A DNA stretch of 64,000 nucleotides from Streptosporangium becharense. Lineage in GTDB: Bacteria > Actinomycetota > Actinomycetes > Streptosporangiales > Streptosporangiaceae. Below are positions 8,964-17,324 of the stretch, one piece after another; positions within the stretch are counted from its first letter, which is position 1, and every line of letters starts with the position of its first letter. Where the stretch lies: NCBI RefSeq assembly GCF_014204985.1, contig NZ_JACHMP010000001.1, forward strand, positions 2,108,001 to 2,172,000, read 5' to 3'. Under the pieces are notes generated by a model. That model ran no database searches and was not told the origin of the DNA. It saw only the letters and a list, made by a program, of their open reading frames with translations. A program made the position numbers and the translations under genes.

Positions 8964-10295
8964 GTGAAGTTCGCGAGAATCGCCACCACGACGGCAGTCA
9001 CCGCCGCCCTCGCCCTGGGTCTCGCCGCCTGTGGTGGCGCCGAGACCGCGCCGGCGCAGAACGCCGGCACGTCGGCACCGGCCTCCGGACCGAAGTTCGC
9101 CGGCCAGACGCTGACCGTCTGGCGCCTGGGCGCCCCCGACTCCAAGCAGACAGCGTTCATGAACGACCTGAACGCCAAGTTCAAGGAGCTCACCGGCGCC
9201 GACGTCAAGCTTCAGTGGGTGCCGTGGCCGGACGCGCAGGCCAAGTGGACCGCCGCGCTCGCCGGCGGCGACGGCCCGGACGTCACGGAGTTCGGCAACG
9301 ACCAGGTGGCCGCCTGGGTCGCGCAGGACGCCCTCACCGACATCACCGACATCGTCAAGAGCCACCCCGACTTCCAGCAGATCCCGCAGAACCTGTGGAG
9401 CTACGAGACGGTCGACGGCAAGATCTACGCCACCCCGTGGGGCGGCGGCACCCGCGCGGTCCTGTACCGCAAGGACTGGTTCGACGAGCTGAAGATCGAG
9501 ACCCCCAAGAACTGGGAGGACCTCGTCGCGGCGGGCAAGAAGATCGTCGAGAAGAAGGGCAAGGACGTCGACGGCTTCGCCTTCAACGGCGGCGCCGACG
9601 CCAACATGTCGCTCTCCCCGTTCGTCTGGTCCGCCGGCGGCGACTTCGCGGCCTTCGAGGGCGGCAAGTGGGTCGGCAAACTGACGCAGCCCGGCTTCAA
9701 GGAGGGCTTCCAGTACTACACCGACCTGGTCGCCAAGCACGGCATCTCCCGCAAGTCCGCCCTCACCCAGAACTCGACCGACATCGCCACCCGCTTCGCC
9801 AACGGCAAGGTCGGCATGTACGTGACCGGCGCCTGGGACCTGACCACCATCAAGGAACAGAGCGGCGGCAAGATCGCCGACAAGGACATGGCCTTCTTCT
9901 CCGTCCCGTCCAAGGACGGCAGCGGCCCGGCTCCGGCCTTCCAGGGCGGCAACGACATCGCCATCTGGAAGGACGCCAAGAACGTCGAACTGGCCGCCGA
10001 GTACCTCAAGCTGGCCGCCGGCAAGGAGTTCGGCACCCGCTACGCCAAGGAGGGCGGCCTGCTGCCGCTCTACCCGGAGGCCCTGAGCGAGTACGCCACG
10101 GACCCGGTGCAGGCGCCGTTCGCCGAGACCTTCAAGATCGCTAAGGGTTTCCCGAACGACACCAACTGGGCCGAGGCCAACGACACCAAGGCCGTCCTGC
10201 AGAGCGCGGCCCGCGCCGTCATCGAGGGCAAGAAGGACGTCGACACCGCGCTGGCCGACGCCAACAAGGAACTCGAAGAGATCCTGAACCAGTAA
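8964..10295 (+). CDS. sugar ABC transporter substrate-binding lipoprotein
   Basis: This 443-residue family 1 extracellular solute-binding protein has a lipoprotein signal peptide with lipobox LGLAAC (Cys23). The mature part shows typical features: TVWRLG near the N-terminus, AGGDGPDVTEFGNDQ, YATPWGGGTRAVLYRKD and a C-terminal helical region. The GTG start follows GGGAG by 9 bases. It is first in an operon with two permeases and a GH3 hexosaminidase, like the Streptomyces dasABC-dasD layout, so chitobiose or another GlcNAc-containing glycan is a reasonable substrate guess. The sequence itself does not fix the substrate. Confidence 0.92.
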   Translation: MKFARIATTTAVTAALALGLAACGGAETAPAQNAGTSAPASGPKFAGQTLTVWRLGAPDSKQTAFMNDLNAKFKELTGADVKLQWVPWPDAQAKWTAALAGGDGPDVTEFGNDQVAAWVAQDALTDITDIVKSHPDFQQIPQNLWSYETVDGKIYATPWGGGTRAVLYRKDWFDELKIETPKNWEDLVAAGKKIVEKKGKDVDGFAFNGGADANMSLSPFVWSAGGDFAAFEGGKWVGKLTQPGFKEGFQYYTDLVAKHGISRKSALTQNSTDIATRFANGKVGMYVTGAWDLTTIKEQSGGKIADKDMAFFSVPSKDGSGPAPAFQGGNDIAIWKDAKNVELAAEYLKLAAGKEFGTRYAKEGGLLPLYPEALSEYATDPVQAPFAETFKIAKGFPNDTNWAEANDTKAVLQSAARAVIEGKKDVDTALADANKELEEILNQ

Positions 10296-10297
10296 CC

Positions 10298-11311
10298 ATG
10301 GCGAACACCTCAACCATCGCCCGGGGCGGGGGTGCCTCCCCCGCCCCGGCGCGGGGGCACCGGGACGACACGCCCCCGCGCAAGCGGGGGGGCCTGCCGG
10401 CCTGGGTGATCCCCTACGTGCTGCTCGTACCGGGCCTGCTGGTCATCGGAGGGCTCCTGCTCTACCCGCTGTTCCAGATGGCGGTCATGTCCTTCCAGAA
10501 GGTGGGGCTGCGTGAGGTCCGCGGCGCGCCGGCCGAGTCCGTCGGCTTCGAGAACTACACCAAGCTGTTCGAGACGGAGCTGTTCTGGACCTCGCTCCGC
10601 AACACCGTCGTCTTCGCCGCCGTCACGGTGGCGCTCACCCTCATCCTCGGCACGCTGGTCGGCCTGCTGCTGAACAAGCTGAGCAAGGCGATGTCGACCT
10701 TCCTCGTCGTCGGCATCATGGCCGCCTGGGCCACCCCGCAGATCGCCAGCGCGATCATCTGGCGCTGGCTCTTCGACGCGGAGTCGGGCGTCATCAACTG
10801 GGCGCTCAACGCGCTGCCCGACTGGCTGTCCACCCTGCTGTTCGGCCGCGCCGACTGGAGCGGCGAGCCGTGGCTCAACGACCCGGTCAGCATCTACGTG
10901 ATCCTGATCCTGATGGTCGTCTGGGCGTCGTTCCCGTTCATCGCGGTCTCGGTGCTGGCGGGCCTGAGGAGCATCGCCCAGGAGCTGTACGAGGCGGCCC
11001 GGGTCGACGGCGCCTCCGCGTGGCGGATCTTCTGGCGGATCACGTTCCCGCTGCTCAAGCCGGTCTTCGCCGTGCTGACGGTGCTGTCGATCATCTGGGA
11101 CTTCAAGGTCTTCACCCAGCTCTTCGTGCTGGCCGGGGGCACGTCCAACCGGGAGGCGTTCAACCTGTCGCTGTTCTCCTACACCCAGGCGTTCAGCGCA
11201 CCGGTCAAGATGGGCATGGGCGCGGCGATCGCGGTGGTGCTGACCGTCATCCTGCTCGTCATCACCTTCTTCTACGTCCGCCAGATCGTGAAAACGGAGG
11301 ACGTGCGATGA
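10298..11311 (+). CDS. sugar ABC transporter permease (MalF type)
   Basis: This 337-residue inner-membrane protein has an N-terminal cytoplasmic tail and about six transmembrane segments. The ABC coupling motif is visible as EAARVDGASAWRIFWRITFP (near residues 228-247), the EAA loop that contacts the ATPase. It starts 2 bases after the binding-protein stop and ends overlapping the next permease by 4 bases (ATGA), which indicates translational coupling. Confidence 0.93.
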   Translation: MANTSTIARGGGASPAPARGHRDDTPPRKRGGLPAWVIPYVLLVPGLLVIGGLLLYPLFQMAVMSFQKVGLREVRGAPAESVGFENYTKLFETELFWTSLRNTVVFAAVTVALTLILGTLVGLLLNKLSKAMSTFLVVGIMAAWATPQIASAIIWRWLFDAESGVINWALNALPDWLSTLLFGRADWSGEPWLNDPVSIYVILILMVVWASFPFIAVSVLAGLRSIAQELYEAARVDGASAWRIFWRITFPLLKPVFAVLTVLSIIWDFKVFTQLFVLAGGTSNREAFNLSLFSYTQAFSAPVKMGMGAAIAVVLTVILLVITFFYVRQIVKTEDVR

Positions 11312-12198
11312 CCGTTCTTCGGGCGCCCGCGCGTCCCAGGACGCGGCGGCAGCTCAGCAACCGCAAGCGGCTCGGCCGGATCGGCCTCAACACCGCGGCC
11401 GTCGCGGTGTTCGTGTTCGCGGTGTTCCCCGTCTACTGGATGGTGAGCACGGCCTTCAAGAGCAACCAGCAGATCTTCACCACCCAGTTCATCCCGTTCC
11501 CGACGGACCCGACGCTGGAACACGTCGAGCGGGTCTTCACCGAGGGCGTCGCGGGCCACTCCGTCTGGCGCTACCTGCTCAACAGCGCCATCGTGGCGCT
11601 CGGCACGGTCGTGGTCGGCGCGGTCTTCGCCCTGCTCTCCGCGACCGCGGTGGCCCGCTTCCGCTTCCGCGGACGCACCTCGTTCCTGATCCTGCTGCTC
11701 ATCGTGCAGATGGTGCCGGGCGAGGCACTGCTCATCCCGCTGTTCATGATGATCCGCCGGGCCGGGCTGTACGACCAGCTCCTCGGCCTGATCGTGGTGA
11801 ACGTCGCGCTGACGTTGCCGTTCGCCATCTGGATGCTGCGCACCTTCGTGGCGGCGGTTCCCAAGGAACTGGAGGAGGCCGCCTGGATCGACGGCGCGAG
11901 CCGGTTCACCACCTTCTGGCGGGTGCTCTTCCCGCTGGTGGCCCCCGGCCTCGTGGCGACGAGCATCTTCTCGTTCATCACCGCGTGGAACGAGTTCGTC
12001 TTCGCGCTGACGCTGATGAGCGACCAGAGCGGTTTCACCATGCCGGTGGCGCTGCGCTACTTCGTCAGCCAGCGATCGGTCGACTGGGGCGCGATCATGG
12101 CCGCCTCCACCCTGATGACCATCCCGGTCGTCGTCTTCTTCCTCCTGGTGCAGCGGCGGATGGTCTCCGGTCTCGTCGCGGGCGCCGTCAAGGGCTGA
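11308..12198 (+). CDS. sugar ABC transporter permease (MalG type)
   Basis: This 296-residue protein has about six transmembrane segments and the EAA motif EEAAWIDGASRFTTFWRVLF. The ATG at 11308 overlaps the stop of the first permease (ATGA); longer upstream reading is a shadow of the preceding gene. The operon has no ATP-binding subunit, so a shared multi-sugar ATPase (MsiK type) encoded elsewhere is presumably used, as is common for actinobacterial sugar importers. Confidence 0.93.
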   Translation: MTVLRAPARPRTRRQLSNRKRLGRIGLNTAAVAVFVFAVFPVYWMVSTAFKSNQQIFTTQFIPFPTDPTLEHVERVFTEGVAGHSVWRYLLNSAIVALGTVVVGAVFALLSATAVARFRFRGRTSFLILLLIVQMVPGEALLIPLFMMIRRAGLYDQLLGLIVVNVALTLPFAIWMLRTFVAAVPKELEEAAWIDGASRFTTFWRVLFPLVAPGLVATSIFSFITAWNEFVFALTLMSDQSGFTMPVALRYFVSQRSVDWGAIMAASTLMTIPVVVFFLLVQRRMVSGLVAGAVKG

Positions 12199-12212
12199 CC
12201 CCACCGGCGTCG

Positions 12213-12245
12213 TCACGGCCCGCACCGGCCGGCCCCGGGCCGTGA
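12213..12245. promoter_or_regulatory. hairpin between permease and hexosaminidase genes
   Basis: Arms TCACGGCCCG and CGGGCCGTGA (10 bp, perfect) enclose a GC-rich loop containing CCGGCCGG. It lies 15 bases after the permease stop inside the operon. It could stabilise or attenuate the message, giving more transporter than enzyme. It has no T-run. Confidence 0.6.
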
Positions 12246-12333
12246 CGACGAACGCGGACCCGGGCGCCGCGACGGCGGTACGCGGGCCCTGGCGGCGTAC
12301 GCGGCCCGCACCGGCCGGCCCCGGGCCGTGACG
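12216..12333. repeat. 32-bp direct repeat pair in the intergenic gap
   Basis: The 32-base segment beginning CGGCCCGCACCGGCCGG occurs identically at 12216-12247 and 12302-12333. The first copy forms most of the hairpin at 12213-12245; the second lacks the left arm's TCA. The intervening 54 bases are GC-rich with no gene. Confidence 0.85.
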
Positions 12334-12386
12334 CCCCTTCTCACATCCGACACCTCACCCGACCCCAGGTAAGGAACACCCACCAC

Positions 12387-13841
12387 ATGTCTGAGCTCAC
12401 CGCGGGCCGCGGCGACCGGGAACTGCGCCGTCTCGCGGCCGGCACGCTGCTCGCCGCGTTCCAGGGCACCGAGGCCCCCGACTGGGTGTTGCGGGGCCTG
12501 CAGGACGGCCTCGGCGGCGTCACCCTCTTCGGTTTCAACGTCGCCGACGCCGCCCGGCTCTCCGCCCTCACCGCCCGGTTGCGCGAGGCCGGGGACCCGG
12601 TCGTCTCGCTCGACGAGGAGGGCGGCGACGTCACCCGGCTCGCGTACCACGTGGGCAGCCCGTATCCGGGCAGCGCCGCACTCGGCGCGGTGGACGACAT
12701 CGAGCTGACCCGGCGTGTCCACCGGTCGATGGGCGACGAGCTGGCCGGCTGCGGCGTCAACCTCGACATGGCCCCGTCCGCGGACGTCAACACCGCCGAC
12801 GACAATCCGGTGATCGGCACCCGCTCGTTCGGGGCGGACCCGGCGCTCGTCGCCCGGCACACCGTCGCCGCCGTGCAGGGCCTGCAGTCGGCCGGGGTGG
12901 CCGCCTGCGTCAAGCACTTCCCCGGCCACGGCGCCACCCGGCAGGACTCGCACCTGGAGCTGCCGCTCGTCGACGTTTCCCGGGAGCTGCTGCACGAGCG
13001 CGAACTCGTGCCGTTCCGCGCCGCGGTCGAAGCCGGGGTCAGGTCCGTCATGACCGCTCACGTGCGCGTTCCCGCCGTCACCGGCGACGTGCCCGCCACG
13101 CTCTCCCCCGCCGCCGTCGCCGGTCTGCTCCGCGGCGAGCTCGGCTACGACGGCGTGGTCGTCACCGACGCGCTCGACATGGGGGCGGTCGCCGGCGCCT
13201 ACGGTCTGGCCGGCGGCGCGGTGCTCTCCCTCGCCGCCGGAGCCGATCTGCTCTGCCTGGGCCCCACTCCCACCGCGGACGACGTCCGCCGGATCACCGA
13301 CGCGATCGTCGAGGCCGTCGGCGACGGGCGACTGCCGGCGGCCCGCCTGGAGGAGGCCGCCGAGCGGGTGGCCCGTCTGCGCGCCTGGTTCGGCGCCTCC
13401 CGCAGCGGCGAAGGCGAAGGGAGCATGATCGGGCTCGCCGCCGCCCGCCGCGCGGTCCGCCTCACCGGACCGGTCTCCCGGATGATCGATCCACTGGTGG
13501 TCGAGATGGACACGCCACCGACCATCGCGGTCGGCGACGTGCCGTGGGGCTTCACGCCGCTGCCGTCGCGGGCCGAGGTGGTCCGGGTCAGGCCCGAGGC
13601 CGCGGACCTGCCGGGCATCCTGCGCCGCGCCACCGGCCGGTCCCTGATCGTCGTGGTCAAGGACGCCCACCGCTACGAGACGAGCCGGTCGGCGGTCTCC
13701 GCGCTGCTGGCCTCCCGCCCGGACGCCACCGTGGTGGAGATGGGCCTGCCGATCTGGCGTCCCGCGGGCGTCACCTATCTGGCCACCTACGGCGCCGCTC
13801 GCGCCAACGCCCAGGCCGCCGCCGAGCTGCTCGGCGTCTGA
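12387..13841 (+). CDS. GH3 beta-N-acetylhexosaminidase (NagZ/DasD-like)
   Basis: This 484-residue cytoplasmic enzyme (no signal peptide) belongs to glycoside hydrolase family 3. Motifs include KHFPGHG (176-182), the NagZ-type acid/base loop Asp187-Ser-His and the nucleophile region VVTDALDMG with Asp261. It likely cleaves terminal beta-GlcNAc from imported chitobiose or muropeptide sugars. Residues beyond about 340 form a C-terminal extension with a second alpha/beta region. The enzyme is last in the transport operon, which fits uptake followed by hydrolysis. ATG 12387 is used although the AAGGA upstream is 12 bases away. Confidence 0.9.
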   Translation: MSELTAGRGDRELRRLAAGTLLAAFQGTEAPDWVLRGLQDGLGGVTLFGFNVADAARLSALTARLREAGDPVVSLDEEGGDVTRLAYHVGSPYPGSAALGAVDDIELTRRVHRSMGDELAGCGVNLDMAPSADVNTADDNPVIGTRSFGADPALVARHTVAAVQGLQSAGVAACVKHFPGHGATRQDSHLELPLVDVSRELLHERELVPFRAAVEAGVRSVMTAHVRVPAVTGDVPATLSPAAVAGLLRGELGYDGVVVTDALDMGAVAGAYGLAGGAVLSLAAGADLLCLGPTPTADDVRRITDAIVEAVGDGRLPAARLEEAAERVARLRAWFGASRSGEGEGSMIGLAAARRAVRLTGPVSRMIDPLVVEMDTPPTIAVGDVPWGFTPLPSRAEVVRVRPEAADLPGILRRATGRSLIVVVKDAHRYETSRSAVSALLASRPDATVVEMGLPIWRPAGVTYLATYGAARANAQAAAELLGV

Positions 13842-13932
13842 CGGGCCCGGGGCGGACGGTACGCACGAGGACGGGCCGGGAAAACGGCATCGGGAGGACG
13901 GCACTCATGAGGAAAGGCCGGGGGGACGGTGC

Positions 13933-15111
13933 TCAGGAGACGAAGATCTCCTCCCGGGCCTGTTCCAGCGCGGCGATGACGGCGCCGCGCAGCACCGGGT
14001 TACCGGTGACCTCGCTGGCCACCACCCGCGGCCGGACCGGGCAGATCCGGGCCACCGCCTCCTCGATGCGGGAGGTGAGCACCTCGCCCCCGGCCTGGCT
14101 GATCTCGCCGCCGAGCACCACGAGCCCCGGGTCGAGCACGACGCACACCGACGCCACGCCCAGCGCCAGCCGACCGGCGACCTCGTCCAGCAACGGCTCC
14201 CCCGGCTCTCCCGCCATGGCCGCGGCGGCGACGCACTCGGCGGCGCTTCCCCCCGCGAAACCGTAGGTGCCGGCGAGTTCGACGATCGTCTCGGCGCTGA
14301 CCAGCGACTGGAGTCCTCCGGCGAGCGACGGAAGCCTGCCGGGGACGGCCCGTACGTCCTCGGCGAGCGGCACACCCGGCACCGGCAGGTAACCGATCTC
14401 ACCCGCACTGCCGGACCGGCCACGGTGGAGCCGACCGCCGAGCACGACGCCGAGGCCGATGCCACGCCCCACCCACAGGAGCACGAAATCATCGGCGTCC
14501 CGGGCGGCTCCCAGGGTGCGTTCAGCGACGGCGGCGAGGTTCACGTCGTTCTCGATCTTCACATCGCGGCGCAGGTCACGCGAGAGGGCCTCGTGGATGC
14601 CCTCGTGCCAGCCCGGCAGATCGAAGGAGAACCGGACGTCTCCGGTGCGGGGGTCGACCACGCCCGGGGTGCCGATGACGACGGCCCGTAGTTTGGAGAG
14701 CGCGACCTTGCCCGTCCGGCACGCCTTGACGAGCGCGCCGTGCACGAGGGCGACCAGGTCGTCGTCCCCATCCGGCGCGGTGCGCACCTCGGCCACGATG
14801 TCCCCGTGAATATCGGCGATGGCGGCGGTGACGAATTCCGGGCCCACATCGAGGCCCGCCACATAAGCGGAGGAGGAAATGACCCCGTAAAGCGCGGCGT
14901 TGGGGCCGCGTCCTCCGGCCTGTTCTCCGGCGACCTCGACGAGCCCGCGTTCCTCCAGCCGGGCGAGCGTCTGGGACGCCGTCACCTTGGACAGACCGGT
15001 GAGCTCCCCGATCTGCCCCCTGGTCAGCGGTCCGGAGGCGAGCAACAACTCCAGCGCGGCTCGGTCGTTGATCTCTCTCAGCAACCTGGGTACGCCAGGA
15101 CGTCGCTCCAT
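13933..15111 (-). CDS. ROK-family transcriptional regulator, copy 2
   Basis: This 392-residue protein is a close paralogue of the ROK regulator at 7529-8752. They share NDRAALELLL, GLSKVTA, GEQAGGRGPNAALY and IENDVNLAA. It also lacks the ROK zinc-binding CxCGxxGC after GEIGYLPVPG. It has an N-terminal winged helix and a ROK domain. ATG 15111 is preferred over 15156 and 15117: a GAGAG lies about 7 bases upstream and it aligns with copy 1. It converges on the hexosaminidase gene with a 91-base gap. Whether the two paralogues heteromerise or sense different sugars cannot be told from sequence. Confidence 0.9.
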   Translation of the reverse strand: MERRPGVPRLLREINDRAALELLLASGPLTRGQIGELTGLSKVTASQTLARLEERGLVEVAGEQAGGRGPNAALYGVISSSAYVAGLDVGPEFVTAAIADIHGDIVAEVRTAPDGDDDLVALVHGALVKACRTGKVALSKLRAVVIGTPGVVDPRTGDVRFSFDLPGWHEGIHEALSRDLRRDVKIENDVNLAAVAERTLGAARDADDFVLLWVGRGIGLGVVLGGRLHRGRSGSAGEIGYLPVPGVPLAEDVRAVPGRLPSLAGGLQSLVSAETIVELAGTYGFAGGSAAECVAAAAMAGEPGEPLLDEVAGRLALGVASVCVVLDPGLVVLGGEISQAGGEVLTSRIEEAVARICPVRPRVVASEVTGNPVLRGAVIAALEQAREEIFVS

Positions 15112-15171
15112 ACGCATGCTCTCTTGTTCGCCGTTTCCCGCCGCAATTACATTCAAGCAAGAATAGCGGTG

Positions 15172-15205
15172 GTATTCATTAATAAAGCTTCCTGATAGTT
15201 TAGCC
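15172..15205. promoter_or_regulatory. putative ROK operator upstream of ROK copy 2
   Basis: This block matches the operator-like block at 8786-8819 at 25 of 34 positions and contains AAGCTTCCTGATAGTTTAGCC-like core bases. It lies 61 bases upstream of the ROK copy 2 start in otherwise very GC-rich DNA, which suggests auto- or cross-regulation of the paralogues. Confidence 0.62.
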
Positions 15206-15277
15206 CTGCGAAGGGGGCACGGGAGGCCACGTGGGCGCCCCCCGCAGCCCCTTCCCGCCGTGGGCGCCGGCCGGGCT

Positions 15278-15347
15278 CTCGCGTCCGCCGAGACCCGGCC
15301 CGTCCGAGGTCTCGCGTCCGCCAGGGCCCGGCCCGTCCGGGCCCTGG
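15278..15347. repeat. 33-bp direct repeats with nested hairpins upstream of the Rrf2 gene
   Basis: CTCGCGTCCGCC begins two similar units at 15278 and 15311. Two hairpins result: CGAGACC/GGTCTCG (15289-15314 region) and a perfect 11-bp stem CCAGGGCCCGG/CCGGGCCCTGG at 15321-15347. Function is unknown; they may insulate the ROK and Rrf2 promoters. Confidence 0.65.
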
Positions 15348-15385
15348 CGGGTAAAGGACCAATAGCAGGCGGGATAATCGGTTAC

Positions 15386-15835
15386 ATGCGTCTATCTGCT
15401 CGTGTCGACTATGCCCTGCGTGCCGCCGCCGAACTCGCCGCCGCCGGCGACGGACCTACCACCGTGGGCGAGCTCGCCAAGGAGCAGGACATGCCTCCGA
15501 AGTACCTCGAGAACATCCTGCTCCAGATGCGCCGCGCGGGGCTGGTACGCGGCCAGCGCGGCCCCGAGGGCGGCTATGTGCTGGCCCGCCCGGCATCCGA
15601 GATCAGCCTCGCCGACGTGATCCGCGCCGTCGACGGCCCGCTCGCCAACGTGCGGGGTGAGCGCCCCGAGCACGTCGGCTACCGCGGCCCCGCCGAGTCG
15701 CTGCAGCAGGTCTGGATCGCGCTGCGCGCCAGCGAACGGGCGATCCTCGAGGAGGTCACGCTGGAGAACGTGGCCACCGGCCTCCTGCCCGCCCGGGTCC
15801 GCGATCTGGCCGCCGACCCCGCGGCGTGGGACTGA
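15386..15835 (+). CDS. Rrf2-family transcriptional regulator without cysteines
   Basis: This 149-residue winged-helix protein starts MRLSARVDYALRA and has the Rrf2 recognition and wing region GLVRGQRGPEGGYVLARP. Iron-sulfur Rrf2 regulators (IscR, NsrR, RsrR) carry three conserved Cys; this protein has no cysteine at all, so a cluster is excluded and a CymR-like or protein-partner mode is likely. ATG 15386 is chosen by family alignment. GATAAT lies 9 bases upstream with no ribosome-binding site, so the message may be leaderless. Confidence 0.88.
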   Translation: MRLSARVDYALRAAAELAAAGDGPTTVGELAKEQDMPPKYLENILLQMRRAGLVRGQRGPEGGYVLARPASEISLADVIRAVDGPLANVRGERPEHVGYRGPAESLQQVWIALRASERAILEEVTLENVATGLLPARVRDLAADPAAWD

Positions 15836-15837
15836 CC

Positions 15838-15975
15838 ATGGCGGTCCCCTCGACCATGACGGTCCTCGTGACCGCGGTGGCCCCGGCCGGCGCGGCGGGT
15901 CAGGCGATCGGGGCCGGCACGGTCACCGCGGCGGGCGCCCGGCATGCCGCCGCCCTCCGCGCCCGGCGGCGGTGA
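15838..15975 (+). CDS. possible 45-residue small protein
   Basis: An ATG 2 bases after the Rrf2 stop opens a 45-codon frame rich in Ala, Val, Gly and Thr with a basic end (ALRARRR). It ends 6 bases before nei2. Its position between co-directed genes would allow translational coupling. No family is recognised and GC-rich DNA gives such frames by chance. Confidence 0.3.
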   Translation: MAVPSTMTVLVTAVAPAGAAGQAIGAGTVTAAGARHAAALRARRR

Positions 15976-15981
15976 CGGGTC

Positions 15982-16773
15982 ATGCCCGAGGGTGACGTCG
16001 TCTACCGCACCGCCCGGCGGCTCGGCCAGGCGCTCGACGGGCGTGTCCTGACCCGTTCCGACTTCCGCGTACCGCGCCATGCCACGGCCGACCTGACCGG
16101 CCGGACCGTCCTGACGACCGTCTCCCGGGGAAAGCACCTGCTCACCCGGGTCGAGGGTGGCCTGACGGTCCACACGCACCTGCGGATGGAAGGAAGCTGG
16201 CAGATCTCACCGGCGGGTCGCACGCTGCCCCGGGGCGATGTGATCCGCCTGGTGCTGGCCAACTCGCGGTGGCAGGCGGTGGGGATCCGGCTGGGCATGG
16301 TCGACCTGGTCGCGACGGACTCCGAGGAGCGGCTGGTCGGGCATCTCGGGCCCGACCTGCTGGGAGCGGACTGGGATGAGGCCGAGGCCGTGCGGAGGCT
16401 GGCACGGCAGCCGGAGACCAGCATCGGGGTCGCGCTGCTGGACCAGCGCAATCTGGCGGGAATCGGCGCCATCTACCGGGCCGAGATACTTTTCCTCGCC
16501 GGGATGTCGCCATGGCGGCGGGTGGGGACGATCGGAGATCTGGGAGCGATCGTGTCACTGGCGCGGCGGCTGATGGACGCGAACAAGGAGCGCCCGGACA
16601 GGACTACCACCGGCGACCTTCGCCCGGGACGGGGCATGTGGGTATATGGCAGGGCCGGACGGCCTTGCCTGCGCTGCGGGCACCGCATCAGTCGTGGTGA
16701 GATAGGAGCACAGCCGCAGGAGCGGCTGATCGTCTGGTGCCGTCACTGCCAACCGGAGGAACCGGCGGGCTAG
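15982..16773 (+). CDS. nei2: Nei2-type DNA glycosylase (endonuclease VIII family)
   Basis: This 263-residue Fpg/Nei enzyme begins MPEGD, supplying catalytic Pro2 and Glu3. It has the helix-two-turn-helix residues ([17 protein letters not shown]) and a C-terminal zinc finger, CLRCGH and WCRHC. Such enzymes remove oxidised bases and nick abasic DNA. It is the usual neighbour of lhr in actinobacteria (as in mycobacterial Rv3296-Rv3297). The stop TAG overlaps the stop of the convergent clgR gene in the palindrome CTAG. Confidence 0.93.
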   Translation: MPEGDVVYRTARRLGQALDGRVLTRSDFRVPRHATADLTGRTVLTTVSRGKHLLTRVEGGLTVHTHLRMEGSWQISPAGRTLPRGDVIRLVLANSRWQAVGIRLGMVDLVATDSEERLVGHLGPDLLGADWDEAEAVRRLARQPETSIGVALLDQRNLAGIGAIYRAEILFLAGMSPWRRVGTIGDLGAIVSLARRLMDANKERPDRTTTGDLRPGRGMWVYGRAGRPCLRCGHRISRGEIGAQPQERLIVWCRHCQPEEPAG

Positions 16774-17117
16774 GCGGCCACCATGTCGTTGACCTCGGGG
16801 AAGACGGAATCCGGCACGGTCTCGGGGATCGGCAGGCGCTCCCGCTCGGGAACGTCGCCGGCCAGCACCGGCGCGTGCTGGAGCTCTGCCAACGCGAACT
16901 GGTCGGAAACCTCACGAAGCACCTGCGAGAGCGGCACGCCCAAGGCGTTGCAGATCGACGCGAGCAGCTCCGACGAGGCCTCTTTCTGGCCCCGCTCCAC
17001 CTCGGACAAGTAACCCAGGGAAACCCTGGCCAGCGTGGAAACCTCACGCAAGGTGCGACTCTGGCGCACCCTCAGCCGCCGGAGAACGTCACCCAGCAGC
17101 TGACGCAGCAGGACCAT
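16770..17117 (-). CDS. clgR: ClgR-like XRE regulator of Clp/Lon proteases
   Basis: This 115-residue HTH protein carries the ClgR signature [20 protein letters not shown] and REVSDQ. ClgR activates clp and lon genes in actinobacteria. ATG 17117 is chosen because GGAG lies 6 bases upstream and the ClgR family starts MVLLR. The C-terminus ends MVAA, resembling the double-alanine ClpP degron reported for Streptomyces ClgR. It follows cinA on the same strand, the conserved position. A weak ClgR-box-like GTTCGC-N5-ACGTAAC lies at 17300-17316, compatible with autoregulation. Confidence 0.9.
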   Translation of the reverse strand: MVLLRQLLGDVLRRLRVRQSRTLREVSTLARVSLGYLSEVERGQKEASSELLASICNALGVPLSQVLREVSDQFALAELQHAPVLAGDVPERERLPIPETVPDSVFPEVNDMVAA

Positions 17118-17299
17118 CTGTCGCTCCCTCCCGGGCGCGGGCGTCTTCACGACATTCCGCGCGATCGGTTCGTGCCGCCCGTTCTTCGAACGCGACCCTT
17201 GGTACATACTCCTCGCCGTCATCATCACTTGACCTTTACCTCACTCACAGTTCCACCGTACCTGTATCCACCGACACCGCGGCAGACCATGGTGAGCAT

Positions 17300-17316
17300 G
17301 TTCGCTGGGGACGTAA
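17300..17316. promoter_or_regulatory. possible ClgR box upstream of clgR
   Basis: GTTCGCTGGGGACGTAA partly matches the known GTTCGC-N5-GCGAAC palindrome. The left half is perfect and the right half is imperfect. It lies in the clgR-cinA gap, about 185 bases upstream of the clgR start. Confidence 0.3.
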
Positions 17317-17324
17317 CGCGGTAA

